From NCBI RefSeq assembly GCF_009223885.1, contig NZ_CP045144.1, forward strand, positions 1,984,001 to 2,048,000: a stretch of 64,000 nucleotides of DNA. The letters are read 5' to 3'. The DNA comes from Ancylobacter sp. TS-1. GTDB taxonomy: Bacteria > Pseudomonadota > Alphaproteobacteria > Rhizobiales > Xanthobacteraceae. Position numbers and translations under genes: made by a program. Positions 42,946 through 51,287 of this stretch are shown here, one piece after another. Within the stretch, counting starts at the first letter, position 1, and every line of letters begins with the position of its first letter. Below the pieces are notes generated by a model. It was given only the letters and a program-made list of their open reading frames with translations. It did not search any database and had not been told where the DNA came from.

Positions 42946-43563
42946 CTACTGGCCGACCGTGCCGGGCGGCAGCATCGGCCGTCCGGCGGCGGGGTCGAGC
43001 GGCGCGCCGATCACGCCCTGCGGGCCGGCAAGGGAGGGACGCTGCGGCGCCATCGCCCCGGACGACGGCATGGCGGAAAGCGGCAGCGGCTCGCCGGAGA
43101 AGGTCTCCTCCGCCAGCGGCGCGTCGTCGGGCAGGCGGGCCACGGGGGCGGGCTTGCCGGGCTTGGCGGCCGGGCGGGCCGCCGAAGGCGCGGCGGGGGC
43201 CTTCGCGCCGGCCGCCCCGGGCGGGTTCGGCGAGGGACCGTCGACCAGCGCCTCGATCATGCCGCCGAGCACGTCGTCATTGCGCTCCGGCTTGGTCGGC
43301 AGGCTGGCGAGGCGGTCCATGTGGCTGACGTCGAGCGGCTGCATGTCGAGATGCTTCTCCGCCAGCGCCTGGATGCGGTCGGGCGCGGTGCGGCGCGCCC
43401 ATTCGGCGTGCAGCAGCGCGATGCGGTCGCGCTCCTGGCGGATCTCGGTGCGCAGCTTGGCGATCTCCTGCGCCTCGAAGGCCGAGGAATATTTGACGTG
43501 ATAGACGGCGCCGGCCGCGGCGAGCAGGGCGATGACCGAGACGGCATTGAGTACGCGGAACAT
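42946..43563 (-). CDS. ftsL: Cell division protein FtsL
   Basis: 205 residues. One N-terminal membrane helix (about 4-22; AVSVIALLAAAGAVYHVKY) is followed by a coiled coil (EAQEIAKLRTEIRQERDRIALLHAEWARRT) and an AEKHLDMQPLD segment, the usual FtsL arrangement and gene position between rsmH and ftsI. From about residue 95 it continues into a Pro/Ala-rich tail of around 110 residues with no predicted structure, roughly doubling the usual length. FtsL, with FtsB and FtsQ, activates FtsWI. Confidence 0.88.
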   Translation of the reverse strand: MFRVLNAVSVIALLAAAGAVYHVKYSSAFEAQEIAKLRTEIRQERDRIALLHAEWARRTAPDRIQALAEKHLDMQPLDVSHMDRLASLPTKPERNDDVLGGMIEALVDGPSPNPPGAAGAKAPAAPSAARPAAKPGKPAPVARLPDDAPLAEETFSGEPLPLSAMPSSGAMAPQRPSLAGPQGVIGAPLDPAAGRPMLPPGTVGQ

Positions 43564-43572
43564 GTCTCGACC

Positions 43573-44610
43573 TCAGCGGCGGCGGGGGGCGTCCAGGATC
43601 GGAAGGGGCGGCAGCAGCGAGGAGAGGTCGCCGGCCGGATGGGCAGGTGCCCCGGTGCGCTCGCCGGCACGCAGCTTGGCCGAGCGGGCGCGGGGATTGA
43701 CGGCGAGTTCGCCCTCGCCCGCCTCGATGGCGCCGCGCGCCACCAGCGCGAAGCTCGGCGCGGCGGCCTGCACCGCCGGCAGGTGGCGCGAGCCGCCCGC
43801 CGCCTTGGCCCGGTTGGCGAGGAAGTTCTTCACGATGCGGTCTTCCAGCGAGTGGAAGGTGACGACCACCAGCCGCCCGCCGGGCTTCAGGATGCACTCG
43901 GCGGCGGAAAGCGCGCGGGCGAGTTCCCCCAGTTCGTCATTCACCGCGATGCGCAGCGCCTGGAAGGTGCGGGTGGCCGGGTGCGGCTCGTGCGGCTTGG
44001 CCCAGACCACCTTGGCAATGATGTCGGCGAGCTGGAGCGTGCGCTCGATCGGCGCCAGCGTGCGCGCCTCGACGATGGCACGGGCCACCGCGCGCGAGCG
44101 CCGCTCCTCGCCGAAGCGGTAGATGAGGTTGGCCAGCTCGGTCTCGGAGAGCTTCGCCACGAGGTCGGCGGCCGACGGCCCGTCCTGCGACATGCGCATG
44201 TCCAGCGGCCCGTCGCGGCGGAAGGAGAAGCCGCGCTCGCCCTCGTCGATCTGCATGGACGAGACGCCGATGTCGAGCACCACGCCGTCGACCTGCGGGG
44301 AGCCGGCCTCCGCCGCCACTGCGTCCAGCTCGCCGAAGCGCGCATGCGCCAGCGCCAGCCGCCCGCCGCTCTCGACGACCAGTGCCTGTCCGTCGCGAAT
44401 GGCGTTGGGGTCCCGGTCGATGCCGATCACCCGGCAGTCCGCGCTGGCCAGAATGGCGCACGTGTAGCCGCCGGCGCCGAAGGTGCCGTCGACATAGACG
44501 CCGCCGTCACGGGGCGCGAGATAGTCGATGACTTCGCTGAGCAGGACAGGCAGATGGCGGGCCGGTCCGCCGGCAGCGTCCGTCTCCGAACCGCCGCGAC
44601 CCGCCATCAT
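43573..44610 (-). CDS. rsmH: 16S rRNA (cytosine-N4) methyltransferase
   Basis: 345 residues from the first of two adjacent ATGs at 44610, which overlaps the mraZ stop (ATGA). [33 protein letters not shown] (SAM binding), [24 protein letters not shown] and [16 protein letters not shown] are the MraW/RsmH signatures. It methylates C1402 of 16S rRNA at N4. The gene is 9 bases from ftsL. Confidence 0.96.
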   Translation of the reverse strand: MMAGRGGSETDAAGGPARHLPVLLSEVIDYLAPRDGGVYVDGTFGAGGYTCAILASADCRVIGIDRDPNAIRDGQALVVESGGRLALAHARFGELDAVAAEAGSPQVDGVVLDIGVSSMQIDEGERGFSFRRDGPLDMRMSQDGPSAADLVAKLSETELANLIYRFGEERRSRAVARAIVEARTLAPIERTLQLADIIAKVVWAKPHEPHPATRTFQALRIAVNDELGELARALSAAECILKPGGRLVVVTFHSLEDRIVKNFLANRAKAAGGSRHLPAVQAAAPSFALVARGAIEAGEGELAVNPRARSAKLRAGERTGAPAHPAGDLSSLLPPLPILDAPRRR

Positions 44611-45086
44611 GCCCCGTCGACGCGGGTATTCCCCGTCGCCCCCCGGGAACCGATCTCCGCCTTCAGCGCGCGCACCTTCGCATTGGCCTCCGCGAGGTGC
44701 GCCCGGAAGCGGCCGGGCTCCCAGATCCGAAAATAGTCGCCGAGGCCCACCAGAACGGCCTCGTCCCTGATATGCGCGCGGCTCTTCAGCCCCTCGCTCA
44801 GCATCACGCGGCCCTCCGGGTCGAGCTTGAGGATCTCGATCGCCCCATAAAGCGCGCCCGCCAGTTCCTCGCGCGCTTCCGAATAGGGCGGATAGCGCTC
44901 GATCAGGGCGTCGATCCCCGCCATCAGCCGCGCGCCGCCCGCCTGCAGGGCGGGAAGGTCGAGCGCCGGGTGGCCGTAGACATGCTCCAGCCCGTCCCGC
45001 GCGATGAGTGCGCGATACGGCGCCGGGATCGACATCCGGCCCTTGGAATCGAGCCGCATCGTGTAGGTCGATACGAAACGTTCCAT
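44607..45086 (-). CDS. mraZ: Transcriptional regulator MraZ
   Basis: 159 residues from [17 protein letters not shown] at 45086; the open frame upstream to 45176 reads through the leader. Two SpoVT/AbrB-like repeats are visible: [16 protein letters not shown] (about 10-25) and [13 protein letters not shown] (about 95-107), with the DXXGR core in both. MraZ is a ring-forming DNA-binding protein that represses its own dcw operon by binding TGGGN repeats. Such repeats lie 116-160 bases upstream (45202-45246), supporting autoregulation. First gene of the cluster. Confidence 0.95.
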   Translation of the reverse strand: MERFVSTYTMRLDSKGRMSIPAPYRALIARDGLEHVYGHPALDLPALQAGGARLMAGIDALIERYPPYSEAREELAGALYGAIEILKLDPEGRVMLSEGLKSRAHIRDEAVLVGLGDYFRIWEPGRFRAHLAEANAKVRALKAEIGSRGATGNTRVDGA

Positions 45087-45201
45087 CGGCCCGGTACGCC
45101 CCCACGCAAACACGCCCCGCCGCAGGGCTTTCACCGGCCACGCGAACACCCGCGACGGACGCGACAACGGCGCCATCGGTTTCGCTCACGCGGTACTGCA
45201 A

Positions 45202-45246
45202 CGGGATGATTTGGGATACCATGGGATACAATGGGCGTCAATGGAT
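45202..45246 (-). promoter_or_regulatory. MraZ operator array overlapping a candidate mraZ (Pmra) promoter
   Basis: On the plus strand five units begin exactly 10 bases apart: CGGGA (45202), TGGGA (45212), TGGGA (45222), TGGGC (45232) and TGGAT (45242). The central three match the known MraZ box TGGGN-N5. On the minus strand TTGACG (45236-45241), a 17-base spacer and TATCCC (45213-45218) form a sigma-70-like promoter pointing to mraZ, so the boxes lie across the promoter core, as expected for repression. The leader to the ATG would be about 120 bases. The divergent amidase gene begins 134 bases to the right. Confidence 0.72.
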
Positions 45247-45379
45247 TGGCCGTCGTGAATGCGGCGTGCCGGGCTTCCCCGACATGCTGATTCCGCCACG
45301 GCCGGCGATTGGCGATTAACGCCCCATGAACCTTAAGAATCTGTTGAATCGGGCAGCGGCCGGGCTTACCGGAGGAGGC

Positions 45380-46171
45380 ATGAGCGACGCATGCGAGGCT
45401 TCCGCCGCCCCCTTCCCGCCCGACTCGCCGCTGGTGGCGCAGGTCCTGCCCTCGCCCAACCATGGTGAGCGCGTCGGGGTCGTGCGCCCGGACATGCTGC
45501 TGCTGCACTATACCGGCATGGAATCGACGCCCGAGGCGGTGGCATGGCTACGCGCGCCCGAGCGTCAGGTCTCCGCCCATTACGTGGTGTTCGAGGACGG
45601 CCGCATCGCCCAGCTGGTGCCCGAGGCCCGGCGCGCCTGGCACGCCGGCGCCTCGTTCTGGGCCGGCGCCACCGACATCAACTCGCATTCCATCGGCATC
45701 GAGATCGCCAATCCGGGCCACGATTTCGGCTACCCACCCTTCCCGGCCGTGCAGGTCGAGGCGGTGACGGCTCTGGCGAAGGACATCCTCTCGCGAAACC
45801 CGATCCCGCCCGACCGCGTGCTCGCCCATTCCGACGTCGCCCCGACCCGCAAGAACGATCCCGGCGAGAAATTCCCGTGGGAGGCGCTGCACCGCTTCGG
45901 CGTCGGCCATCTGGTCGAGGAGGCACCGCCGAGCGACGGGCGCTACTTCATGCGCGGGGAGCACGGCCAGCCCATCGAGGCGCTGCAGGCCATGCTTGCC
46001 TTCTACGGTTATGGCGTCCCCGTCAGCGGCACCTATTGCGAGCAGACGGAGGCGGTGGTGCGCGCCTTCCAGCGCCATTTCCGCCGCTCGCGCGTCGACG
46101 GCGTCGCCGACGTCTCGACGCTGGCGACGCTCTATGCGCTGTGCGCCTCGCGCCCGTCCGACGACGCCTGA
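45380..46171 (+). CDS. N-acetylmuramoyl-L-alanine amidase (AmpD-like) with peptidoglycan-binding domain
   Basis: 263 residues from the ATG at 45380, which sits directly behind GGAGGAGGC; an upstream ATG at 45326 lacks such a site. The Amidase_2 domain keeps all AmpD zinc ligands at AmpD spacing: His43 (LLHYTGM), His150 and Asp160 (AHSDVAPTRKNDPG), with Glu108 in IGIEIANPG. A PG_binding_1 domain follows (about 190-255; EALQAMLAFYGYGVPVSGTY). No signal peptide is visible, so it is probably the cytoplasmic anhydro-muropeptide amidase of cell-wall recycling. It is divergent from mraZ. Confidence 0.9.
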   Translation: MSDACEASAAPFPPDSPLVAQVLPSPNHGERVGVVRPDMLLLHYTGMESTPEAVAWLRAPERQVSAHYVVFEDGRIAQLVPEARRAWHAGASFWAGATDINSHSIGIEIANPGHDFGYPPFPAVQVEAVTALAKDILSRNPIPPDRVLAHSDVAPTRKNDPGEKFPWEALHRFGVGHLVEEAPPSDGRYFMRGEHGQPIEALQAMLAFYGYGVPVSGTYCEQTEAVVRAFQRHFRRSRVDGVADVSTLATLYALCASRPSDDA

Positions 46172-46243
46172 AATAGACGCACGCTTATAATATCGGCAGG
46201 TCGCGACAGGATGCTGCGCGACGCGACGGCGACGCGCAAGGAT

Positions 46244-46255
46244 CGTTCATGAACG
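46244..46255. repeat. 12-bp perfect palindrome upstream of the lytic transglycosylase
   Basis: cgttcatgaacg is a perfect dyad in the 240-base gap between the amidase and the transglycosylase genes. It could be an operator for a dimeric regulator. There is no family match I can name, and a chance palindrome is possible. Confidence 0.25.
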
Positions 46256-46411
46256 TTGCGGTTGCGCCACAACCTGCGCGACACGCCTGCGTATATCGGT
46301 CGCACACCGGACGATTACGGCGATCCCGGTACGAAACGGGCCTCATTCGGGACAGATTTAGATTGGCTTTTCCCGGTCATCGCAACCGGATGAAAAGGCC
46401 ATCGTCTCGTA

Positions 46412-46927
46412 ATGAATGCTTCCCGTCTCCTCGGTGCTTCGCTCGCCATCGCCCTCATCAGCGTATCCAGCGCGAACATCGCCAGTGCCAAGTCGATCTT
46501 CGAGAAACACTCCGATATCGACGCGACTTCTTCATCCCGCAGCCTCTCATCCCCGAACAGCCTCGCCGCTCTGGTCGATCGTGAAGCCCGCGCCAATGGC
46601 GTGCCGGTCGCCCTCGCCCGCGCCGTGGTACGCATCGAGAGCAACTGGAACGCCCGCCTGACCGGCCGCGCCGGCGAGGTCGGCCTCATGCAGATCAAGC
46701 ACCAGACCGCCCGGGGCGTCGGCTACACCGGCAGCCGCGCCGCGCTCTACGAGCCCGCCAACAATATCCGCTACGGCATGCGCTATCTCGCCGGCGCCTA
46801 TCGCCTCGCCGGCGGCGACACCTGCGGCACGGTCCTGCGCTATCAGGGCGGGCACGGCGCCAGGCGCATGTCGTCCGCCGCGCGCAGCTATTGCAGCAAG
46901 GCCCGCACCATCATGGCGTCGAACTGA
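46412..46927 (+). CDS. Lytic transglycosylase, SLT domain
   Basis: 171 residues. A signal peptide (about 1-26, ending ANIASA) precedes a single SLT (family 1) domain: ALARAVVRIESNWNARL with the catalytic Glu at about 76, GEVGLMQIKHQTARGVGY and NIRYGMRYLAGAYRLAGGDT. It cleaves MurNAc-GlcNAc bonds in the periplasm to yield 1,6-anhydro muropeptides, which are the substrate of the AmpD-like amidase encoded just upstream on the same strand. The N-terminal linker is Ser-rich. The start gives the natural signal sequence. Confidence 0.9.
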   Translation: MNASRLLGASLAIALISVSSANIASAKSIFEKHSDIDATSSSRSLSSPNSLAALVDREARANGVPVALARAVVRIESNWNARLTGRAGEVGLMQIKHQTARGVGYTGSRAALYEPANNIRYGMRYLAGAYRLAGGDTCGTVLRYQGGHGARRMSSAARSYCSKARTIMASN

Positions 46928-47016
46928 TCGCCGTCCGCGATCGTCGCCGCGCGCGGCGGGGCCGTCAGGTTCCGCGTCGCCCCGCCCGCGCGCATGTCAT
47001 CAGAGGGCCGGCGGGG

Positions 47017-47045
47017 TTGACGCGCGGCCCCGCCTCCCCCATTGC
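47017..47045 (+). promoter_or_regulatory. Candidate rnpB promoter
   Basis: TTGACG (47017-47022), a 17-base spacer and CATTGC (47040-47045). A start 6-7 bases further on would fall at the predicted 5' end of RNase P RNA (about 47052), which is the main support. The -10 hexamer is weak. Confidence 0.45.
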
Positions 47046-47051
47046 TGCCCC

Positions 47052-47447
47052 GCCAGCCGGCCGGACGGCCGCGTCGTCCGCAAGGGCGCCGAGGAAAGTC
47101 CGGGCTCCACGGAGACACGGTGCCGGATAACGTCCGGCGGGGGCGACCCCAGGGAAAGTGCCACAGAAATCAGACCGCCGCGGGTCCGCCCGCGGCAAGG
47201 GTGAAACGGTGCGGTAAGAGCGCACCGCGCGGCCGGCAACGGAAGCGGCACGGCAAACCCCACCGGGAGCAAAGTCGTATAGGGGTGGCACGAAGCGCGG
47301 CCAGAGATGGCTCTGCTTCAGGTCCCGTCTTCGGACAGCCGCCCGGGTTGACTGCTCGAGGCGCCAGGTAACTGGCGTCCCAGAGGAATGGCCGTCACGT
47401 GGGAGAAATCCCGCCATACAAAACCCGGCTTACAGGCCGGCTGGCAC
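47052..47447 (+). ncRNA. rnpB: RNase P RNA component, bacterial class A
   Basis: The universal 5' core gaggaaagtccgggctcc is at 47091-47108, and the 3' core acaaaacccggcttacagg at about 47418-47436. The two ends pair as helix P1: gccagccggcc at 47052-47062 with ggccggctggc at 47435-47445. The internal agggtgaaacggtgcgg and ccagaggaatggcc also fit. At about 396 bases it has the usual alphaproteobacterial size. It cleaves the 5' leader of tRNA precursors together with RnpA. The exact ends are uncertain by a few bases. It is followed by a dapB-like gene. Confidence 0.96.
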
Positions 47448-47466
47448 CTACCCCGCCCCGCGCATG

Positions 47467-47485
47467 GCGCCGCCGGCGGCGCTTT
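47467..47485 (+). terminator. Candidate terminator after rnpB
   Basis: gcgccgcc/ggcggcgc is a perfect 16-base palindrome (47467-47482) followed by ttt, about 20 bases after the rnpB 3' end and 45 bases before the dapB-like start. Its T-run is short, so partial read-through into the next gene is possible. Confidence 0.4.
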
Positions 47486-47528
47486 GCTACTGCTTCGCTC
47501 CCCTTTTCCGCCCAAGGAGCGAACCGCC

Positions 47529-48338
47529 ATGGCCACCCGCATCATCCTCGCCGGCGCCACCGGATGGGTCGGCCGCGCCCTCGCGCCGGCCCTCGCGGCC
47601 GCGCCCGACCTTGAACTCGTGGCCGGCGTTTCCCGCTCTCATGCCGGCGCCGATCTCGGCACCGCGCAGGGCGGCGCGGCGAGCGGCGTGCCGGTCTTCG
47701 CCAGCGTCGGCGAGGCGCTGTCCGTCCCCGCCGACGTGCTGATCGACTACACCAAGCCCGGCGTGGTGAAGGCCAATGCGCGCGCCGCGCTGGAGGCCGG
47801 GCTCGCCGTCGTCATCGGCACCTCGGGGCTCGGCGCGGAGGACTATGCCGAGCTTGACGCGGTGGCGCGCGCCAAGGGTCTCGGCCTGCTCGCCGCCGGC
47901 AATTTCTCCATCACCGCGACGCTGCTCAAGCGCTTCACGCTGGAGGCGGCCAAGTATGTCGCCGATGTCGAGCTGATCGACTACGCCTCGGCCGGCAAGC
48001 CGGACGCGCCGTCGGGCACCGGCCGCGAGCTCGCCGAGACGCTGGCCGGCATCCGCCAGCCCGCCACCAGCCGCCCGGTCTCGGAAGTCGTCGGCGTGCC
48101 CGCCACGCGCGGCGGCGCCTTCGGCGAGGGCCCGCGCGAGGTGCGGGTGCACGCGCTGCGCCTGCCTTCCTTCGTGCTCGGGGTGGAAGCGATTTTCGGC
48201 GCCCCGGACGAGCGCCTCACCATCCGCCACGACGCCGGCTCCTCGGCCGCGCCCTATGTCGCCGGCACGCTGCTGGCCGCGCGCAAGGTGCAGGGCTGGG
48301 TCGGGGTGAAGCGCGGGCTCGACACGTTGCTCGACTGA
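47529..48338 (+). CDS. Dihydrodipicolinate reductase (DapB) homologue lacking the catalytic histidines
   Basis: 269 residues with AAGGAG 9 bases before the ATG. The Rossmann start RIILAGATGWVGRAL and the later GKPDAPSGTG (157-165) align with DapB (KVDAPSGTA), as does the C-terminal FGAPDERLTIRHDA. In DapB the segment before that Lys reads HHRH and supplies the general acid; here it is ASAG (153-156), and the GTTG loop is GTSG. The fold and nucleotide site are kept but the standard catalytic residues are missing, so it is probably a paralogue with another substrate. A true dapB may lie elsewhere in the genome. Confidence 0.8.
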   Translation: MATRIILAGATGWVGRALAPALAAAPDLELVAGVSRSHAGADLGTAQGGAASGVPVFASVGEALSVPADVLIDYTKPGVVKANARAALEAGLAVVIGTSGLGAEDYAELDAVARAKGLGLLAAGNFSITATLLKRFTLEAAKYVADVELIDYASAGKPDAPSGTGRELAETLAGIRQPATSRPVSEVVGVPATRGGAFGEGPREVRVHALRLPSFVLGVEAIFGAPDERLTIRHDAGSSAAPYVAGTLLAARKVQGWVGVKRGLDTLLD

Positions 48339-48360
48339 TCCCGGTACGGCGCGCGCCCGA

Positions 48361-49752
48361 CTACTGGCCGTCAGGTGCGGGAATCGGGCTGGCGAACTGC
48401 CGCTCGGTGGTGAAGGAGCGCACATCTCCCGTCGAGCCGGTCGGCGTCGGGTCGAGCCCGAGCCATTTCGCCAGCGGCACGCTGGCCGGCGGCAGCAGGC
48501 CCGGCGCGTTCTTGCGGCCTGCTGGCGGCGCCGGAGCCGGAGCGGCCGCAGGATAGGGGTAGGGGCTGGCGGGATAAGGGCTTGCCGGCGCCGACGGGTA
48601 ATCCGACGCCGTGGGATAGGCGGCCGGCGGGGGATAGGCCGAGGGCGCCGCCTGGGCCGGGTAGGAGGGCGCCGGATAGGTCTGCGGCGGATATCCCTGC
48701 GGCGCGGCGCCGTAGGGGTCCGGCTGAGGCGAAAGCACCATCGGCGCCCCCACCCCTCCGGCGCCGGCCGGATAGGCCGGGGCGCGGGATGGCGCGGGGT
48801 AGGCGGATGCGGGGTAGGCCTGCGTGGGGTAGCTCTGCGTGGGCGTCATCCGCGCCTCCACCGGCCGGGCGCGCGCGGGAGCGGGCACGGACGCCTGCGC
48901 CGGCGGCGTGCCATAGACCGGCGCGGACGCCTCGGGGCCGGCGCCATAGTCGCCGTCATAGCCCTCCGCGCCATCGGCACCCGTCTCGGTCTCGGCGCCC
49001 GAGGACATCGGCCCGGACTGCCAGCCGCCCTGCGGCGGCTTGTAGGCCGGCGCCTTGTAGACCGGAAGGCGCGGCGGCACCGGGCGCTGCGCCGCCGGCT
49101 TGCAGGTGCTGCTGCCCGAGGCACGCCGCATCAGGTCGATATGGATGTGGTCGTAATGGTAGACGTTGGAGCCGGGCGCCAGCACCACGGTGAAGCGCTC
49201 GCAGGCATCCGCCTGCACCGTGCGCAGGAAGCCGCGCGCGTCGGCGGCGCCCTTCCAGTCCTTCTTCACCGAAATCTCGCGCCCGTCGGCGAGCACGAAG
49301 CCGCCAATGTCGAGCCCGTTGCCATAGGCGTGCTCGGAGACCTTGCCGGTCGCCGCGCCGTTCATCCGCCGGCAGGAATAGGACGACATCTGCTTCACCT
49401 TCACCACCGGCTGGCCGAACCAGGCCATGGCGGCGGGCTGGACGTCCTGCGTCAGCCACTGGTCGACGGCCGAGGTCATCGGGCAGGCCAGCGTCGCACG
49501 CGGGCTAACCTCAACAGATCCCTCGGAAAAAGCGGTGATGCGGAAGGCATGGTCCATGCCGCAGGTGCCGGGGCCGTTGAGCTCCCGATCGGGGACGATG
49601 AAGGCGGAGGGCTTTACGCGGCCCTCCGCCAGGCACCGTTCCTCAGCTTCCGAGCGCCAGGGTTCGCGCTGATCGAACAGCCCGAACTTGCAACCGGAGA
49701 GCCCCAGAAGGACGAGCGGGGCTACGAGAAACCAGGAAACGCCGCGCGCCAT
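48361..49752 (-). CDS. Extensin-like lipoprotein, M15-fold peptidase relative
   Basis: 463 residues. The signal peptide ends in the lipobox LSGC (Cys21). The extensin-like C-terminal domain family occupies about 30-215 and includes SEHAYGNGLDIGGF (His141, Asp148) and YHYDHIHIDL (His199-His204), the zinc-binding pattern of D-Ala-D-Ala/L,D-carboxypeptidases of the M15 superfamily. Cys residues (40, 64, 90, 127, 184) suggest disulfides. From about 225 on it is a long Pro/Tyr/Ala-rich region with repeated YPAP/SYPAQ-like units. It is probably periplasmic or outer-membrane anchored, with a cell-wall role; activity is inferred only. Confidence 0.82.
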   Translation of the reverse strand: MARGVSWFLVAPLVLLGLSGCKFGLFDQREPWRSEAEERCLAEGRVKPSAFIVPDRELNGPGTCGMDHAFRITAFSEGSVEVSPRATLACPMTSAVDQWLTQDVQPAAMAWFGQPVVKVKQMSSYSCRRMNGAATGKVSEHAYGNGLDIGGFVLADGREISVKKDWKGAADARGFLRTVQADACERFTVVLAPGSNVYHYDHIHIDLMRRASGSSTCKPAAQRPVPPRLPVYKAPAYKPPQGGWQSGPMSSGAETETGADGAEGYDGDYGAGPEASAPVYGTPPAQASVPAPARARPVEARMTPTQSYPTQAYPASAYPAPSRAPAYPAGAGGVGAPMVLSPQPDPYGAAPQGYPPQTYPAPSYPAQAAPSAYPPPAAYPTASDYPSAPASPYPASPYPYPAAAPAPAPPAGRKNAPGLLPPASVPLAKWLGLDPTPTGSTGDVRSFTTERQFASPIPAPDGQ

Positions 49753-49815
49753 GACCGGACGCTACCCGGACTTGGTTGACAGCGGGTTAAGCGGTATCCC
49801 GCAGTGCCGCACAAA

Positions 49816-49846
49816 CGCAAAAAGGCCCGCCTGGGGGCGGGCCTTT
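49816..49846 (-). terminator. Intrinsic terminator after pntB
   Basis: The stem ggcccgcc (49824-49831) and ggcgggcc (49836-49843) has a 4-base loop. On the minus strand it is followed by TTTTT (complement of 49819-49823). It lies 27 bases beyond the pntB stop and fits a strong Rho-independent terminator for the pnt operon. Aaa/ttt extend the stem on both sides. Confidence 0.8.
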
Positions 49847-49873
49847 CGGGTTTGAGGGGGGCAGGCGCCCCGG

Positions 49874-51277
49874 TCAGTGGTTGAGGTTCTTGACGATGTC
49901 CTCGACCATTTTCTTGGCGTCGGCGAACAGCATCATGGTGTTGTCGCGGAAGAACAGCTCGTTCTCGACGCCGGCATAGCCCGCCGCCATGCCGCGCTTG
50001 ATGAACAGCACCGTCTTCGCCCGCTCCACGTCCAGGATCGGCATGCCGTAGATCGCCGAGGTCGGGTCGGTCTTGGCCGCCGGGTTGGTCACGTCGTTGG
50101 CGCCGATGACGAAGGCCACGTCCGCCTGCGCGAACTCCGAGTTGATGTCCTCCAGCTCGAACACCTCGTCATAGGGAACGTTGGCTTCCGCCAGCAGCAC
50201 GTTCATGTGCCCGGGCATGCGCCCCGCCACCGGATGGATGGCGTATTTCACCTCGACGCCCTCCTCCTTCAGCTTGTCCGCCATCTCGCGCAGCGCGTGC
50301 TGCGCCTGCGCCACCGCCATGCCGTAGCCCGGCACGATGATCACCTTGGCCGCGTTCTTCATGATGAAGGCCGCGTCCTCGGCCGAGCCCTGCTTGACCG
50401 GGCGCGTCTCCGCTCCCCCCGCCGGGCCCGCCGAGGCGTCGCCGCCGAAGCCGCCCAGGATCACCGAGACGAAGCTCCGGTTCATGCCCTTGCACATGAT
50501 GTAGCTCAGGATCGCGCCCGACGAGCCCACCAGCGCGCCGGTGATGATCAGCGCCGTGTTGCCCAGCGTGAAGCCGATGCCCGCCGCCGCCCAGCCCGAG
50601 TAGGAGTTCAGCATCGACACCACCACCGGCATGTCGGCGCCGCCGATCGGGATGATCAGCAGGCCGCCGAACACCAGGCTGGCGATCACGATCAGCCAGA
50701 ACACCGTGTGGCTCTCGGTCACGGTCAGCACGCCGACCAGCACCACGATCAGCAGGGCCAGGCCCGCATTGATCACGTGCCGGCCCGGCAGCAGGATCGG
50801 CTTGCCGCTCATATTGCCGTTCAGCTTGGCGAAGGCGATCACCGAGCCGGTGAAGGTGATGGCGCCGATCGCCACGCCCAGGCTCATCTCGATCAGCGCC
50901 TGCGCGTGGATCTCGCCCGGCGCGCCGATGCCGAAGGCCCCCGGCGCGTAGAGCGCCGCCGCCGCCACCGCCACCGCCGCAAGGCCCACCAGCGAGTGGA
51001 ACGCCGCCACCAGCTGCGGCATCTGCGTCATCGCGATCTTCTTCGCGATCACCGCGCCGGCGCCGCCGCCCAGCGCCAGACCGCCGAGCACCAGCGCCCA
51101 GCCACCGAGCCCCGCCGGCGGCGAGGCCGCCAGCGTCGTCACTATGGCGATGGTCATGCCGACCATGCCGAACAGATTGCCCTGGCGCGACGTCACCGGG
51201 CTGGACAGCCCGCGCAGCGCCAGAATGAACAGGACCCCCGAGACGAGGTAGAGGACAGCGACCAGATTGGCGTTCAT
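49874..51277 (-). CDS. pntB: NAD(P) transhydrogenase subunit beta
   Basis: 467 residues. About nine membrane helices come first (1-250), then domain III, the NADP(H)-binding part, with VIIVPGYGMAVAQAQHALRE, HPVAGRMPGHMNVLLAEA and FVIGANDVTNPAAKTDP. With PntAA and PntAB it forms the proton-translocating transhydrogenase that makes NADPH from NADH and NADP+ using the proton gradient. It is 10 bases after pntAB and ends the operon before the terminator. Confidence 0.96.
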   Translation of the reverse strand: MNANLVAVLYLVSGVLFILALRGLSSPVTSRQGNLFGMVGMTIAIVTTLAASPPAGLGGWALVLGGLALGGGAGAVIAKKIAMTQMPQLVAAFHSLVGLAAVAVAAAALYAPGAFGIGAPGEIHAQALIEMSLGVAIGAITFTGSVIAFAKLNGNMSGKPILLPGRHVINAGLALLIVVLVGVLTVTESHTVFWLIVIASLVFGGLLIIPIGGADMPVVVSMLNSYSGWAAAGIGFTLGNTALIITGALVGSSGAILSYIMCKGMNRSFVSVILGGFGGDASAGPAGGAETRPVKQGSAEDAAFIMKNAAKVIIVPGYGMAVAQAQHALREMADKLKEEGVEVKYAIHPVAGRMPGHMNVLLAEANVPYDEVFELEDINSEFAQADVAFVIGANDVTNPAAKTDPTSAIYGMPILDVERAKTVLFIKRGMAAGYAGVENELFFRDNTMMLFADAKKMVEDIVKNLNH

Positions 51278-51287
51278 CGGTGCGCCC

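Noticed and set aside
45307..45335. TTAA pair in the mraZ/amidase gap as a CtrA box
   Set aside because: Spacing of about 12-13 bases does not fit the consensus.
47388..47528. N-terminal extension of the DapB-like gene into rnpB
   Set aside because: These bases are the 3' part of RNase P RNA, and AAGGAG precedes the ATG at 47529.
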